DNA of 14,172 nucleotides from Bdellovibrionota bacterium (GTDB lineage: Bacteria > Bdellovibrionota > Bacteriovoracia > Bacteriovoracales > Bacteriovoracaceae): positions 1-14,172 of the forward strand of contig JAURQB010000196.1 of assembly GCA_030836365.1 (NCBI GenBank). The letters are read 5' to 3'. Made by a program: the position numbers and the translations under genes. The notes under the pieces were generated by a model, which ran no database searches, was not told where the DNA came from, and saw only the letters and a list, made by a program, of their open reading frames with translations. This document shows, one piece after another, positions 1 through 6,660 of this stretch. How positions within the stretch are numbered: the stretch's first letter is position 1; each line of letters opens with the position of its first letter.

Positions 1-1
1 A

Positions 2-634
2 TTATTTTCTCAGCAAATCTTAGCTCAGCATAATCTTCCTTTCCCAAAAACAATGCTGGTGAAATTTCCGGTGAATGTGGACTTAGTCGAAAAAAGATTG
101 GGGTTTCCCGTTGTTGTTAAGACTTTATATGGTAGCCAAGGTAGTGGTGTTTTCCTATGTGAAACGAAAAAAGAATTTTTAAATCTTGTTCAAATAGTAG
201 AGGCGACAAAGGGATCGGCCAATATTATTTTACAAGAATTTGTGAAGCATTCCAAAGGACGAGACCTCAGAGTTTTTACCGTCGGTGGGCGAGTTATTGG
301 TTGTGTTGAACGGGTCGCCAGTGAAAATGAATTTAAGGCAAATTACTCACAAGGTGGAACTGTTAAACCTCATGAAGTAACACCTGAAATTGAGTGGCTA
401 GCAGTAGAGACATCCCGAATTTTTAATCTTGATATTGCCGGGATAGACCTCTTATTTGATGGAGAACATTTTAAGGTTTGTGAAGCAAATTCATCACCAG
501 GCTTTGAGACAATTGAAAAAGTTAAGGAGCTGGATGTTCCAAAGGAAATTTTTCACTTTATACGCTTAAGACTGGGGTTGTTTCGACAGAAAGCAGAAAG
601 CTCCGGAGATCAGGTTGATCATTTATTAAATTAA
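2..634 (+). CDS. RimK-family ATP-grasp ligase, 5'-truncated by the window edge
   Basis: The reading frame is open from base 2, and the 17 codons before the first ATG (base 53) read LFSQQILAQHNLPFPKT, a normal RimK-family segment, so the gene starts outside the window and ATG 53 is internal. The visible 210 residues hold the ATP-grasp core: a VVVKTLYGSQGSGVFL segment (lysine and glycine-rich loop that bind ATP), an acidic QEFV segment, GIDLL with a conserved aspartate, and EANSSPGFE, the metal-binding Glu-x-Asn signature. RimK-type enzymes add glutamate, or other amino acids or amines, to a carboxylate at the cost of ATP; E. coli RimK modifies ribosomal protein S6. The substrate here cannot be told from sequence. 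The gene ends 13 bases before a convergent gene, with no hairpin terminator between them. Family assignment is firm; the exact substrate is open. Confidence 0.9.
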   Translation, partial: LFSQQILAQHNLPFPKTMLVKFPVNVDLVEKRLGFPVVVKTLYGSQGSGVFLCETKKEFLNLVQIVEATKGSANIILQEFVKHSKGRDLRVFTVGGRVIGCVERVASENEFKANYSQGGTVKPHEVTPEIEWLAVETSRIFNLDIAGIDLLFDGEHFKVCEANSSPGFETIEKVKELDVPKEIFHFIRLRLGLFRQKAESSGDQVDHLLN

Positions 635-647
635 TTATTGCTCATTA

Positions 648-968
648 TTACATGTGATTAAAACAGGGGTCATTGTCGCTGGGTTGGTACTCATATTTTT
701 GCCCGTATAGTTTACCTTTACATGTCCTTTTTGTGCACCATTCTCCAACAGCACAGTAGTTAAGTTTAGTGCAGTAATACTTATCACCAATAATATATGG
801 GGCGCGGCAGCCTCGGCACGGTCTCACACAGCTTTTAGTTCTTTGGCACCATCTCTTGTATATTCCGCAAGAGTCATCCTTAACTCTTTGCTCCTCAAAG
901 GTGAGAGTGAAGCTATTAAAGCTTATTGCTGTTAATATTAAAAATAGGAGTAGATATAAGTTTCTCAC
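648..968 (-). CDS. Small secreted cysteine-rich protein, function unknown
   Basis: A 106-residue protein that I do not recognise. It starts with GTG at 968; an in-frame stop lies three codons upstream and no other start is available near the N-terminus. Residues 1-21 form a hydrophobic signal-peptide-like segment (RNLYLLLFLILTAISF). The mature part is basic and carries ten cysteines (34, 41, 47, 51, 54, 66, 72, 78, 83, 102), an even number that would allow five disulfides, so an exported, disulfide-rich small protein is likely. There is no clear Shine-Dalgarno sequence. It converges on the RimK-like gene (13 bases apart) and diverges from the helicase gene. Function is not inferred. The signal segment plus cysteine pattern argue against a chance ORF. 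Confidence 0.6.
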   Translation of the reverse strand: MRNLYLLLFLILTAISFNSFTLTFEEQRVKDDSCGIYKRWCQRTKSCVRPCRGCRAPYIIGDKYYCTKLNYCAVGEWCTKRTCKGKLYGQKYEYQPSDNDPCFNHM

Positions 969-1163
969 TAAAGCTTAAATCGGGATATTCACCTATATTT
1001 ATTACACTGCCAAATAGCTGATTTTAGATCAATAATTAATTGAATAAGTTACACAAGAGCTATCTTTTATACCCGCTTACTGCTAAAGAAGTTTCAAATA
1101 TAACTTGTTTACGCCGCAAATAGATTCATTTCTGGTGGAGACACATTCGCGGGGACGGCCGAA
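969..1163. promoter_or_regulatory. Divergent intergenic region upstream of the RNA helicase gene
   Basis: About 195 A+T-rich bases lie between the divergent cysteine-rich gene and the helicase gene and must hold both promoters. A weak pair, TTGAAT (1040-1045) and TATCTT (1061-1066) with 15-base spacing, is the best sigma70-like match toward the helicase, but it is poor. The segment nearest the helicase (about 1133-1163) turns G+C-rich and contains GGGGA (1151-1155), 8 bases before the ATG, the likely ribosome binding site. No stable hairpin or known riboswitch is seen. Confidence 0.35.
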
Positions 1164-2984
1164 ATGAACTTTAACGATTTTAACTTTAATGAAAAAACGC
1201 TTTTAGATAACATTCAAAAGCAAGGATACTCTGAACCAACTGATATTCAGCGAGAGGCGATTCCTCTTTTATTGAATCACGATACGGACTTTATTGGTAA
1301 GGCCCAAACAGGAACTGGTAAAACGGCAGCTTTCCTTCTTCCTTTGATTGATCGTGTAGATACAAAAAATAAAAATATTCAAGCGCTAGTTCTTTCTCCA
1401 ACGAGAGAGCTTGCGAATCAAATTTATGATGAGTTTCTTAAATTCTCCACAGACCTTAGAGTAAAATCCGAAGTTGTTTACGGTGGAACGTCTTATGAGC
1501 GTCAAATTCGTGGCATTAGAAAAAACAAACCACAAATTATCATTGGTACTCCAGGTAGAGTTATTGATTTGATGAACCAGGGAATTCTTGATTTTAGTTC
1601 AACAGAGTACCTTGTTCTTGATGAAGCTGATGAGATGTTGAACATGGGATTTTTTGAAGATGTTCAGTTGGTGATTAAGTCATTAAGTGATTTTAGAAAA
1701 ATTTGGATGTTTTCGGCGACGATGCCAAGAACGATTAAAAATCTAATTGATAAAGAGTTTAATGAGCCTCAAACAGTTAGTATTGATAAAAAAACGATGA
1801 CGAACAGTGATATTGAGCAAAGTGCTTATCTTGTTAAAAGAAAGTATTTTCCAGAGGCAATTTCACGCTTATTAAATGTTGAAGAAGATCATTACGCGAT
1901 TATTTTTTGCCGAACGAAACTTGAAACTGCAGACCTGGCCAATGAGCTTCAAGGTCGAGGCGTGAAAGCAGATATGCTTCATGGAGATATGGGACAGGCG
2001 CAACGTGATTCAGCAATGGCCCGATTTAAGAAAAAGAGAACGCGAGTACTGGTTTGTACTGACGTTGCGGCCCGTGGAATTGATGTGAATAACCTCACAC
2101 ACGTTTTCAATTACGATATGCCTCAAGATAGTGAGAGTTATGTTCACCGAATTGGCCGAACAGGTCGAGCGGGAATGAAAGGTAAAGCGGTTTCAATAAT
2201 TGAAGCGAGAAATCAAGGCCGTCTTCGTTGGATTGAGAAAAAAACGAGACAAGAAATTGAAATCAAAAAATTACCAACGGCAAATGAATTAAAGAAATCT
2301 TTAATTGATAGTAAACTTGAAAACCTTAAAGGTGCAGTGGACGCAATTACAGAAAAAGGCGCGGACTTTAGAATTGATGAAACATTTGAAGGATTCTCTG
2401 AGCACTTTAGTGATTTAGATCGCGCGTCTTTAGAAAAATTATTTTTCACTTATTTATTTAATAATGATTTTAGACGTCTTCGTGACCTAGAAAATATCGA
2501 AGATGAGCCAAGAAGATCTCGAGATAGAGGTTACAGAGAGGCAAGCGGTGGGCGAGGAGATCGTCGGGACCGAGGTGGACGAGGAGATCGTCGGGACCGT
2601 GGTGGACGAGAAGATCGTCGTGACCGTGGTGATCGAGGAGATCGTCGTGACCGCGGAGACCGAAATCCAAGAAGAGATGACCGTGGCGGTGATGATCGAT
2701 TTGAAAAGAGAGGCGGAAGAGAAAATCGTCGAGACCATTCCACAAAAAATGGTGACGTTCGTGTTTTTATGAATATGGGTAAGCAAGACGGCTTGGGGCT
2801 GCACCTTTTACTTGGGCAAATCGCTAGCCAAACTGGCGTTAAGCGCGACAATATAAATAATGTTCAGCTTAAAGACCGATTTACCTTTTTTGATATCGGG
2901 CCAAAGTATGGTAACGAACTGGTGAAGAAAAAAGGTTTGACGATTAATGATCAGTCAGTAAGGTTTGAAATCGCTAAATCCTAG
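1164..2984 (+). CDS. deaD: DEAD-box ATP-dependent RNA helicase with RG-rich linker and DbpA-type RNA-binding tail
   Basis: A 606-residue DEAD-box helicase that unwinds or remodels RNA in the cytoplasm (ribosome assembly, cold adaptation, mRNA decay). Visible motifs, in order: Q motif around Gln29, motif I AQTGTGKT 47-54, Ia PTREL 79-83, Ib TPGR 129-132, DEAD 153-156, SAT 184-186, ARGID 303-307 and HRIGRTGRAG 328-337. A low-complexity Arg/Gly/Asp linker (about 450-528) includes four tandem 9-residue units. Residues 530-606 match the DbpA-type RNA-binding domain found in DeaD/CsdA and DbpA. The DeaD-like layout favours deaD over rhlE, but the orthology is inferred. The start is supported by GGGGA 8 bases upstream. 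The FMN reductase gene follows 18 bases downstream on the same strand. Confidence 0.93.
   Translation: MNFNDFNFNEKTLLDNIQKQGYSEPTDIQREAIPLLLNHDTDFIGKAQTGTGKTAAFLLPLIDRVDTKNKNIQALVLSPTRELANQIYDEFLKFSTDLRVKSEVVYGGTSYERQIRGIRKNKPQIIIGTPGRVIDLMNQGILDFSSTEYLVLDEADEMLNMGFFEDVQLVIKSLSDFRKIWMFSATMPRTIKNLIDKEFNEPQTVSIDKKTMTNSDIEQSAYLVKRKYFPEAISRLLNVEEDHYAIIFCRTKLETADLANELQGRGVKADMLHGDMGQAQRDSAMARFKKKRTRVLVCTDVAARGIDVNNLTHVFNYDMPQDSESYVHRIGRTGRAGMKGKAVSIIEARNQGRLRWIEKKTRQEIEIKKLPTANELKKSLIDSKLENLKGAVDAITEKGADFRIDETFEGFSEHFSDLDRASLEKLFFTYLFNNDFRRLRDLENIEDEPRRSRDRGYREASGGRGDRRDRGGRGDRRDRGGREDRRDRGDRGDRRDRGDRNPRRDDRGGDDRFEKRGGRENRRDHSTKNGDVRVFMNMGKQDGLGLHLLLGQIASQTGVKRDNINNVQLKDRFTFFDIGPKYGNELVKKKGLTINDQSVRFEIAKS
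2553..2660 (+). repeat. Four tandem 27-bp repeats inside the helicase gene
   Basis: Four consecutive in-frame 27-bp units start at 2553, 2580, 2607 and 2634. They encode RGDRRDRGG, RGDRRDRGG, REDRRDRGD and RGDRRDRGD (helicase residues 464-499). The first two units differ by a single base, which suggests recent duplication or slippage. The array lies in the disordered linker before the DbpA-type domain. Confidence 0.9.
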
Positions 2985-3002
2985 AATTACTAGGGAGTTA
3001 GA

Positions 3003-3497
3003 ATGTCAGTAGTTATTATTACAGCAAGCTCCGGGAATAACCTGAAGCTTGCTGAGTCTTTTCAACATAAGTTTGTGGAATACAGTGTCGAGTCAACGAT
3101 TGTTGATTTGGCAGAAATTGATCTTCCGATGTATTCCACTCAAGCGGAAGAAAAAATAAAAAACCCACTTCATCAAGAGCTTCTTGATTTACTCGATTCA
3201 TCAACGAAGTTCGTTTTTGTCTCTCCTGAATACAACGGATCAACTCCGCCAAGTTTTCAAAATTTTCTTGCGTGGGCATCTAGAAGCTCTAAAGAATGGC
3301 GTCGCTATTTTAATGGCAAGCAAGCGGTGATTGCCACTCATAGTGGAGGCGGTGGATCACATGTGCTCATGCACATGAGGCTTCAATTAAGCTTTATTGG
3401 AATGAACGTACTGGGCCGAGAAATTTTGACTAGTTATCAAAAAGAGCTCAACCCAGAATCTCTTCAAGATGTTTGTCAGCAATTAGTTTCACAGTAA
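3003..3497 (+). CDS. NADPH-dependent FMN reductase family flavoprotein
   Basis: A 164-residue flavodoxin-fold oxidoreductase of the NADPH-dependent FMN reductase family. The N-terminal strand and loop VVIITASSGNN (3-13) is the FMN phosphate-binding position, SPEYNGSTPPSFQNFLAWAS (about 74-93) is the family signature that contacts the isoalloxazine ring, and THSGGGG (112-118) is the second flavin loop. Such enzymes use NAD(P)H to reduce flavins, quinones or azo compounds in the cytoplasm; the substrate is not predictable here. GGGAG lies 7 bases before the ATG, and the gene follows the helicase by 18 bases, so the two are probably co-transcribed. It ends 8 bases before a convergent gene, with no terminator visible. 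Confidence 0.85.
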   Translation: MSVVIITASSGNNLKLAESFQHKFVEYSVESTIVDLAEIDLPMYSTQAEEKIKNPLHQELLDLLDSSTKFVFVSPEYNGSTPPSFQNFLAWASRSSKEWRRYFNGKQAVIATHSGGGGSHVLMHMRLQLSFIGMNVLGREILTSYQKELNPESLQDVCQQLVSQ

Positions 3498-3505
3498 GAA
3501 AAATT

Positions 3506-4357
3506 TTAAACGCATTGCCCTCTTCTGAAAATGAGATACCAGTAATATCTTGGGAATCCACTTTTTCGATGGGCACACATCATCGAGTCATTGGTACACC
3601 TTGAGTTACCGAAAAGTGTGCCGATAATTTGATCGTATTCATCATCAAGTCCAAGCATATGGCCAAACTCATGGGCATAAACTTTATAACTCCAGTCCAC
3701 ACTATGCTCTTTTAAATAAGGGCCACGAGTCCATCCTCGAACAATATTAATTTTAAAGAGAGCGTCTTCTTTTTTGTCTTTTATCTGAACATCAATTTCA
3801 TAGGGAAGATCTGCTGGTGTTTTTCTATTCCACAAATTTACACCAGCTGAGACTTTCTCTCTTACTTTTTGTTGATCTTCTTGGCTTAGCTTATCAAAGC
3901 CTTTGTAATAAATAGATGTGCGCGCGATGAGCTTTCCATTCTCAACAATGAGATCATATCGATAAGGTAGAGGCGCAACTCCAACGTAGCGAAAAAGACC
4001 TCTGATTTTTGTCGTCTCCTTCATTTCAGTATCCCAATCTTCAGGTGCGCAATACTTTATTTCTCTGGCGATATTTCTGAAGGCAAAAAAACAATCCCAG
4101 TCTGCTTGAGATCCGTATTTGAGAAGTTTTCTTCTCGTCAGGTAGCGACAGCGTCCATTCTCATTAAGCTCAATTCCAAAATCACCGAGGCGTTTAAAAA
4201 TTTCTCTCGCATGCCAAAAGTTTTTATCATTTAAATCTATATTACTTTCTTCAATTCGCTCTTTAAGTCCGAGCTTTGAAAAAGGAACGGTAACAGTTGC
4301 AATTGTATTAAAAGAAATCAGTAGAATTACTAAAAGTAAAAGGCGCATAAAATCCAT
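3506..4357 (-). CDS. Secreted zinc metalloprotease-like protein with HExxHxxGxxD motif
   Basis: A 283-residue protein with an N-terminal hydrophobic signal segment (about 4-20) and a C-terminal zinc-protease motif HEFGHMLGLDDEYD: His229, catalytic Glu230, His233, Gly236 and Asp239. This is the extended metzincin pattern with Asp in place of the third His ligand. SMMC (258-261), 19-21 residues later, is a candidate Met-turn. Six cysteines (70, 89, 103, 254, 261, 282) fit disulfides outside the cytoplasm. The 200 residues before the motif resemble nothing I recognise. The start is uncertain: ATG 4357 has no clear Shine-Dalgarno, and ATG 4348 (MRLLLLV) would give a more typical signal peptide. 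It lies 54 bases downstream of rffA on the same strand and may be read through from it. The peptidase role is inferred from the motif only. Confidence 0.75.
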   Translation of the reverse strand: MDFMRLLLLVILLISFNTIATVTVPFSKLGLKERIEESNIDLNDKNFWHAREIFKRLGDFGIELNENGRCRYLTRRKLLKYGSQADWDCFFAFRNIAREIKYCAPEDWDTEMKETTKIRGLFRYVGVAPLPYRYDLIVENGKLIARTSIYYKGFDKLSQEDQQKVREKVSAGVNLWNRKTPADLPYEIDVQIKDKKEDALFKINIVRGWTRGPYLKEHSVDWSYKVYAHEFGHMLGLDDEYDQIIGTLFGNSRCTNDSMMCAHRKSGFPRYYWYLIFRRGQCV

Positions 4358-4411
4358 CCATGGTTTTTTTCTTTTATTTTAGCAAATAAATAAATTTTGT
4401 GTGGTAATTAA

Positions 4412-5569
4412 TTACGCAGCTGTTTTTAAATTTTTTGTTCCACAATTTTTGAGTGCCGAATCAATCACGTCGCGGACGTAATCAATCTCTTCGTTATTCA
4501 TGGGGAACATTGGTAAGCGAATACAATTTTCTCCGGCCAAATCCGTTACATTCATTTTTGATGCAGTTCTTGAAACTCGCTCGCCCATTTTTGACGAATG
4601 AAGAGGAACGTAGTGATTATATGAAACAACGCCATTGTCTGAACAATATTGTTGAAATTTTTCTTTGATTTCAATGTTGTCAAAAAGAATCCAAAAAGCA
4701 TGATAATTTGATTCATAACCTTCTGGTATTGGGGCAAAGTTCAATGGAAGATGAGAATAATTTTTTAAAACTTCTGTATAAGCATCAAAAACATTTTTTC
4801 TTTTTTGGTGAAGCTCCTTGTAGTTTTGAAGCTGCCCATAAAGAATTGCAGCAATAAGGTCTGATGGTAAAAAAGAAGAGCCTTTGTCTACCCACTGATA
4901 TTTATTAAGCTTCCCCTCTAGTACTAGAGATCTGTCGGTGCCTTTTTCCCATAAAAATTGGGCGCGCTCAAATAAAGTAGGGTCATTAATCGTCAACGCT
5001 CCTCCTTCTCCGCAGGAAATGGATTTTGTGGCGTGAAAAGAAAAGGCACCCAGCTCACATAATGAACCGGCAAAACGTCCTTTGTATTTTGAACCAATCG
5101 CTTGGGCCGCGTCTTCAATAACAAGTAGATTATTTTTTTTTGCGATAGCATTAATTTTATCCATATCCGCTGGAAGTCCGGCGTAGTGAATAGGACAGAT
5201 CGCGATGGTTTTATCAGTGATAGCGTTTTCAATTAGGTTTGGATCGAGGTTTAATGTTTCTCTATCGACATCGATAAAAACGGGCGTTGCTCCGTGAGAA
5301 ACAAAAGCATTTGCTGTGCTTGAAAAAGTATAGCTTGGAAAAATAACTTCTTTATCAGGCATGGAGTTGGCGAGAAAACTCGTCATTTCCAGTGCGTCCG
5401 TTCCACTTGTGGTGAGTAGGGTTTTTCCAATACCAAACTCTTGTTTAAAAAACTCGTGACAGAGTTTGGTAAACTTGCCATCGCCTCCATGCCAACCGGA
5501 CTCCCAGGCCTCATTAAAGAAATTTTGTTCACTACCTGTGATAGGCGGTTTCATAAATGGTATTTTCAT
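4412..5569 (-). CDS. rffA: dTDP-4-amino-4,6-dideoxygalactose transaminase
   Basis: A PLP-dependent DegT/DnrJ/EryC1/StrS-family aminotransferase. It moves an amino group from glutamate to dTDP-4-keto-6-deoxyglucose, giving dTDP-4-amino-4,6-dideoxy-D-galactose in the cytoplasm. Visible landmarks: TTSGTDALEM (PLP phosphate loop), VIEDAAQAIG with the PLP-ring aspartate, and FSFHATKS with the Schiff-base lysine (Lys182 from this start). The WEKGTDRS...DKGSSFLPSDLIAA stretch is characteristic of the WecE/RffA branch. The start is set at ATG 5569, where AGGA lies 5 bases upstream; a GTG at 5581 would add four residues but overlaps that ribosome binding site. Length is 385 residues, close to E. coli WecE. 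It is divergent from rfbA, which supplies its substrate pathway together with rfbB. No WecD-type acetyltransferase is present in the window. Confidence 0.92.
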   Translation of the reverse strand: MKIPFMKPPITGSEQNFFNEAWESGWHGGDGKFTKLCHEFFKQEFGIGKTLLTTSGTDALEMTSFLANSMPDKEVIFPSYTFSSTANAFVSHGATPVFIDVDRETLNLDPNLIENAITDKTIAICPIHYAGLPADMDKINAIAKKNNLLVIEDAAQAIGSKYKGRFAGSLCELGAFSFHATKSISCGEGGALTINDPTLFERAQFLWEKGTDRSLVLEGKLNKYQWVDKGSSFLPSDLIAAILYGQLQNYKELHQKRKNVFDAYTEVLKNYSHLPLNFAPIPEGYESNYHAFWILFDNIEIKEKFQQYCSDNGVVSYNHYVPLHSSKMGERVSRTASKMNVTDLAGENCIRLPMFPMNNEEIDYVRDVIDSALKNCGTKNLKTAA

Positions 5570-5598
5570 TGATTTCCTCACAGTTTCTTTTCGGAGGA
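5570..5598 (-). promoter_or_regulatory. Hairpin covering the rffA ribosome binding site
   Basis: On the minus strand TCCTC (5598-5594) can pair with GAGGA (5579-5575) across a 14-base loop. GAGGA is the Shine-Dalgarno sequence, 5 bases before ATG 5569. The stem is only 5 bp, so on its own it is weak evidence; its value lies in the matching arrangement at rfbA. Confidence 0.3.
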
Positions 5599-5668
5599 CG
5601 CGTCTTTTTAATGAATAAAATAATTCCCGAGCTTTTAAGTTTAAGTTTGTCGGATCTACTCCGAAAAG
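5587..5668. promoter_or_regulatory. Divergent rffA/rfbA control region with perfect 10-bp inverted repeat
   Basis: The arms CTTTTCGGAG (5587-5596) and CTCCGAAAAG (5659-5668) are exact inverse complements. They sit almost symmetrically: read outward, each gene has CTCCGAAAAG 17-19 bases before its start codon. The spacer is A+T-rich and includes TAAAAT (5616-5621), a possible -10 toward rfbA, and an 8-bp palindrome GACGCGTC (5597-5604). It could be a two-half-site operator that controls both directions, or a matched pair of leader RNA elements. Confidence 0.5.
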
Positions 5669-5683
5669 TGAGTATAGGAGTAG
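5656..5683 (+). promoter_or_regulatory. rfbA: Hairpin covering the rfbA ribosome binding site
   Basis: CTACTCC (5656-5662) is the exact inverse complement of GGAGTAG (5677-5683), giving a 7-bp stem with a 14-base loop. The 3' arm contains GGAG, the rfbA Shine-Dalgarno, 7 bases before the ATG. Folding would hide the ribosome binding site, and an alternative partner for either arm would release it. Confidence 0.4.
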
Positions 5684-5687
5684 TGCA

Positions 5688-6596
5688 ATGAAAGGAATAA
5701 TTTTAGCAGGTGGATCAGGAACACGACTTTACCCGTTAACAACGGTCATGAGTAAGCAATTACAACCTGTGTATGACAAGCCCATGATCTATTACCCTCT
5801 CTCTTTTTTAATGGGAATGGGAATTCGTGAGATTATGATTATATCCACGCCCGTTGACACCCCAAGAATCGAATCATTACTTGGTGATGGAGCGAACCTT
5901 GGAATCTCTTTGTCTTACGTGAAACAAGATAACCCCGAAGGAATTGCTCAAGCATATCTCCTCGCAGAAGAGTTTCTTGATGGAGATGACTCTATGATGG
6001 TTCTTGGTGATAATATTTTTCATGGAAACTTTGAATATTTTAGAAAGGCAGTTCGAAAGCAGATGGATAAAAAAGACGGTGCAACAGCACGTGTTTTTGC
6101 CTACCCGGTCAACGATCCAGAACGCTTTGGTGTTGTGGAGTTTGATGAGGAAACTTATAAAGTAAAGTCGCTTGAGGAAAAGCCAGCTCATCCAAAAAGT
6201 AATTACGCTGTCCCTGGTGTTTATCTCTATGATGGTACAGTGAGTGAAAGAGTTCGAAATCAAAAACCAAGTGCTAGAGGCGAGTTAGAAATTACTGATC
6301 TTAATCAAGCATACTTAGATGAAGGAAAGCTTAGTTGTGAAGTAATTGGGCGTGGGATGGCCTGGCTTGATGCGGGAACGCCTGAGTCTCTATTTGAAGC
6401 GAGTAGTTTTGTTGAGATCATTGAAAAGCGGCAGGGTTTTAAAATTGCTTGTATTGAAGAGGTCGCTTTCAAAAGTGGTTTCATCGATGAAGTCCAGCTG
6501 TCTCGAGTGTTAGAGAAGATGCCAAAAAGCCCCTATAAAGCATACTTGGAGAGAGTCGCAGCGAATAATATTCGCGAAGTGAAAAAAGCTGCGTAA
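5688..6596 (+). CDS. rfbA: Glucose-1-phosphate thymidylyltransferase
   Basis: A 302-residue cytoplasmic nucleotidyltransferase that joins dTTP and glucose-1-phosphate into dTDP-glucose, the first step of the dTDP-6-deoxyhexose pathway. The N-terminus MKGIILAGGSGTRLYPLT is the nucleotide-binding signature, with QPVYDKPMIYYPLS next. LGDNIFHG (107-113) carries the Mg-binding aspartate Asp108, EEKPAHPKSNYAVPGVYLYD (about 162-181) is the sugar-binding segment, and AWLDAGTPESLFEAS (about 225-239) is a late family signature. Length is typical for RmlA. GGAG lies 7 bases before the ATG, within a predicted hairpin. rfbB follows after 64 bases and rffA lies divergently upstream, so the three pathway steps are together. 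Confidence 0.97.
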   Translation: MKGIILAGGSGTRLYPLTTVMSKQLQPVYDKPMIYYPLSFLMGMGIREIMIISTPVDTPRIESLLGDGANLGISLSYVKQDNPEGIAQAYLLAEEFLDGDDSMMVLGDNIFHGNFEYFRKAVRKQMDKKDGATARVFAYPVNDPERFGVVEFDEETYKVKSLEEKPAHPKSNYAVPGVYLYDGTVSERVRNQKPSARGELEITDLNQAYLDEGKLSCEVIGRGMAWLDAGTPESLFEASSFVEIIEKRQGFKIACIEEVAFKSGFIDEVQLSRVLEKMPKSPYKAYLERVAANNIREVKKAA

Positions 6597-6614
6597 AACC
6601 TTTCAAATATCAGA

Positions 6615-6655
6615 CATGCTCTGTATTATTGTTTAGTTAATTAAACAAGGGCATG
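6615..6655 (+). promoter_or_regulatory. Two-stem leader hairpin covering the rfbB ribosome binding site
   Basis: CATGCTCT (6615-6622) pairs with AGGGCATG (6648-6655) in an 8-bp stem with one G-U pair. Stacked directly inside is TGTTTA (6630-6635) pairing with TAAACA (6642-6647) around a 6-base loop, with a 7-base bulge on the 5' side only. The outer 3' arm includes AGGG, the probable rfbB Shine-Dalgarno, 9 bases before the ATG. No U-tract follows, so it is not a terminator. A weak TATTAT (6624-6629) in the bulge could also be a -10 element. Confidence 0.4.
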
Positions 6656-6660
6656 GATCA

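Noticed and set aside
1135..1167. Mini-ORF from GTG 1135 that ends by overlapping the helicase ATG as ATGA
   Set aside because: Ten codons, no ribosome binding site before the GTG and no peptide character; most likely chance.
2470..2851. Several long open frames on both strands overlapping the helicase linker
   Set aside because: They arise from the low-complexity repeated Arg/Gly/Asp codons; their translations are repetitive and match nothing, while the helicase frame is continuous and conserved on both sides.
4404..4415. 12-bp palindrome GTAATTAATTAC over the rffA stop codon
   Set aside because: A/T-rich self-complementary sequence without a T-tract; common by chance at this base composition and not a convincing terminator.
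5570..5581. GTG 5581 as the rffA start
   Set aside because: It overlaps the clear AGGA ribosome binding site for ATG 5569, and the extra four residues are not typical of the family.
5597..5604. Palindrome GACGCGTC in the rffA/rfbA region as an operator
   Set aside because: A single 8-bp palindrome is weak evidence; noted only as part of the larger control region.
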